Notes under the pieces: model-generated
What the model saw: only the letters and a program-made list of their open reading frames with translations
Database searches by the model: none
What the model was told of the DNA's origin: nothing
Translations under genes and position numbers: made by a program
Shown: positions 4,874 through 5,685 of the stretch, one piece after another
Layout: every line of letters begins with the position of its first letter
Position numbering within the stretch: position 1 is the first letter of the stretch
Assembly (NCBI GenBank): GCA_945877885.1
Contig: CAMCSI010000092.1
Location: 1-5,685, forward strand
Source: Chlamydia trachomatis
Lineage (GTDB): Bacteria; Chlamydiota; Chlamydiia; Chlamydiales; 2-12-FULL-49-11
Direction of reading: 5' to 3'
Length of the DNA stretch: 5,685 nucleotides

Positions 4874-4969
4874 AAAATAGATCTTGATGCAAGAGTTCCT
4901 CGAGTAAAGCAATTATTAAAGGAATCTGGGGTGATGGGTTTACCGTTTCTTTCGGGATTATCTATGTAA
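4874..4969 (+). other. Severed in-frame 3' end of the beta-lactamase gene
   Basis: Directly after TAA 4871-4873 the same frame reads KIDLDARVPRVKQLLKESG and continues to TAA at 4967-4969. The basic, amphipathic RVPRVKQLLKESG segment corresponds to the last helix of class D enzymes. It has no start codon or ribosome binding site suited to separate translation. Its stop overlaps the end of the converging oxidoreductase gene by eight bases. Confidence 0.75.
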
Positions 4970-5685
4970 CCATAAGGATTATTTTCCCTACCGATTTACG
5001 ACTTTTTAATAAAGTGTGTGCATCTTTTGCCTGCTCTAATGGAAAAACGCGATCTATATGAACTTTAATTTTCTTATATTTAATATCTTCCATCAGCACT
5101 TTTGCACGAGTAATTAACTCTTCGTGAGAGGTAAGGTAATTCATCAAGTTACCACCTGTAACTGTGATTGACTTTTCTTGTAACAAATTGGGGGAAAAAG
5201 GTTCAATTTGGCCGCTTGCAAAGCCAAATACCGCGATATGACCTTTTACTCGGCAAGCCTCTAGATTTTTACTAAAACTCTTTTTTCCCACACCATCAAT
5301 GATGTAGTCAGCCCCTTTTCCATTAGTCAGTCTTTTTACCTCTATTGCAAAATCTTGATTCGTATAGATGATAATATCATCGGCGCCGAAAGATTTTGCA
5401 ATTTCTCCCTTTTCAGGAGAGGATACGGTGCCTATTACTCTTGCCCCCACTTGTTTTAGCATTTGGATAAGAAATAGACCAACCCCTCCAGCGGCAGCAT
5501 GGACCAGCACATTGTCGCCTGCTTTCACCTTATGGCAATCATGAACCAAATACTGGGCGGTTAATCCTGCAAGCGAAAAAGCAGCCCCTTCTTCAAAGCT
5601 CATCTCCTGGATCAATGGGATAATTCGCGAAACTGGAACAACTGCATATTCTGCATACGACCCAATACTTCCGAGAAAACTAACA
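4962..5685 (-). CDS. NADPH:quinone oxidoreductase-like protein (MDR superfamily), 5' end outside window
   Basis: The frame is open to the right edge, so TTG at 5615 is not the start. Upstream codons give VSFLGSIGSYAEYAVVPVSR, typical of the catalytic domain of quinone oxidoreductases. About 240 of some 325 residues are present. Visible landmarks, counted from the right edge, are the GSYAEYAVVP segment (8-17), then FEEGAAFSLAGLTA, the nucleotide-binding HAAAGGVG (62-69) and GARVIGTVSSPEK, then FGADDIIIY, GADYIIDGVG and a closing KSVGKIIL. The AAxGGVG loop rather than a zinc-ligand set indicates a zinc-free, NADPH-using reductase that reduces quinones or other activated alkenes in the cytoplasm. 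The family is close to qor, but distinguishing it from other enoyl or crotonyl reductases needs the missing N-terminus. It converges on the beta-lactamase gene. Confidence 0.9.
   Translation of the reverse strand, partial: VSFLGSIGSYAEYAVVPVSRIIPLIQEMSFEEGAAFSLAGLTAQYLVHDCHKVKAGDNVLVHAAAGGVGLFLIQMLKQVGARVIGTVSSPEKGEIAKSFGADDIIIYTNQDFAIEVKRLTNGKGADYIIDGVGKKSFSKNLEACRVKGHIAVFGFASGQIEPFSPNLLQEKSITVTGGNLMNYLTSHEELITRAKVLMEDIKYKKIKVHIDRVFPLEQAKDAHTLLKSRKSVGKIILMVT

Noticed and set aside
5613..5615. TTG as the start of the quinone oxidoreductase
   Set aside because: The upstream codons to the window edge encode conserved family sequence (GSYAEYAVVP), so this is an internal Leu codon of a gene that continues outside the window.
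1..5685. CRISPR array, tRNA or rRNA genes, toxin-antitoxin pair
   Set aside because: There are no regularly spaced repeats, no cloverleaf with a T-loop and no rRNA-like conserved stretches. The nucleotidyltransferase domain resembles AbiEii/MNT toxins and antitoxins in motif only; no AbiEi or HEPN partner gene is adjacent.

Overview
The window is AT-rich, with compact single genes and short divergent or convergent spacers. It also carries decayed gene fragments and a transposase relic. Together with a protein ending in a eukaryote-style prenylation box, this suggests a Gram-negative, host-associated (probably intracellular) bacterium. A chlamydia-like symbiont of the Parachlamydia/Rhabdochlamydia type is my first guess and a Legionella- or Coxiella-like organism my second; the sequence alone does not settle this.

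Left part (1-1981) is an accessory, rearranged zone. It opens with the 3' part of an unrecognised gene (to 536). A Shine-Dalgarno-led, truncated copy of a nucleotidyltransferase domain follows (552-905). Next is a promoter with eight consecutive G between its -35 and -10 boxes, driving an unrecognised 195-residue protein (1050-1637) that ends in C-S-I-M, a perfect CaaX box. Between 1638 and 2064 there is no intact gene: this stretch holds a minus-strand remnant of an IS630-type transposase, an in-frame 57-codon relic of the first gene's 3' end, and a promoter with two inverted repeats.

Centre (2065-3273) is the most unusual gene. A predicted signal peptide and a two-histidine (2H) phosphoesterase-like domain are fused to an intact copy of the nucleotidyltransferase domain that is broken at 552. 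The two homology blocks lie in order A-B at 366-758 and A'-[2H]-B' at 1811-3045, so the fusion appears to come from segmental duplication plus insertion (or the reverse deletion).

Right part (3321-5685) looks like ordinary chromosome: csaA (tRNA-binding OB-fold protein), a convergent DUF952 gene, a class D (OXA-type) beta-lactamase with all active-site motifs but a premature TAA that cuts off its last 31 residues, and a converging NADPH:quinone oxidoreductase-like gene that runs off the right edge.

No pathway links these genes. The best candidates for something new are a possibly phase-variable, host-prenylated effector (976-1637) and the secreted 2H-nucleotidyltransferase fusion (2065-3273).
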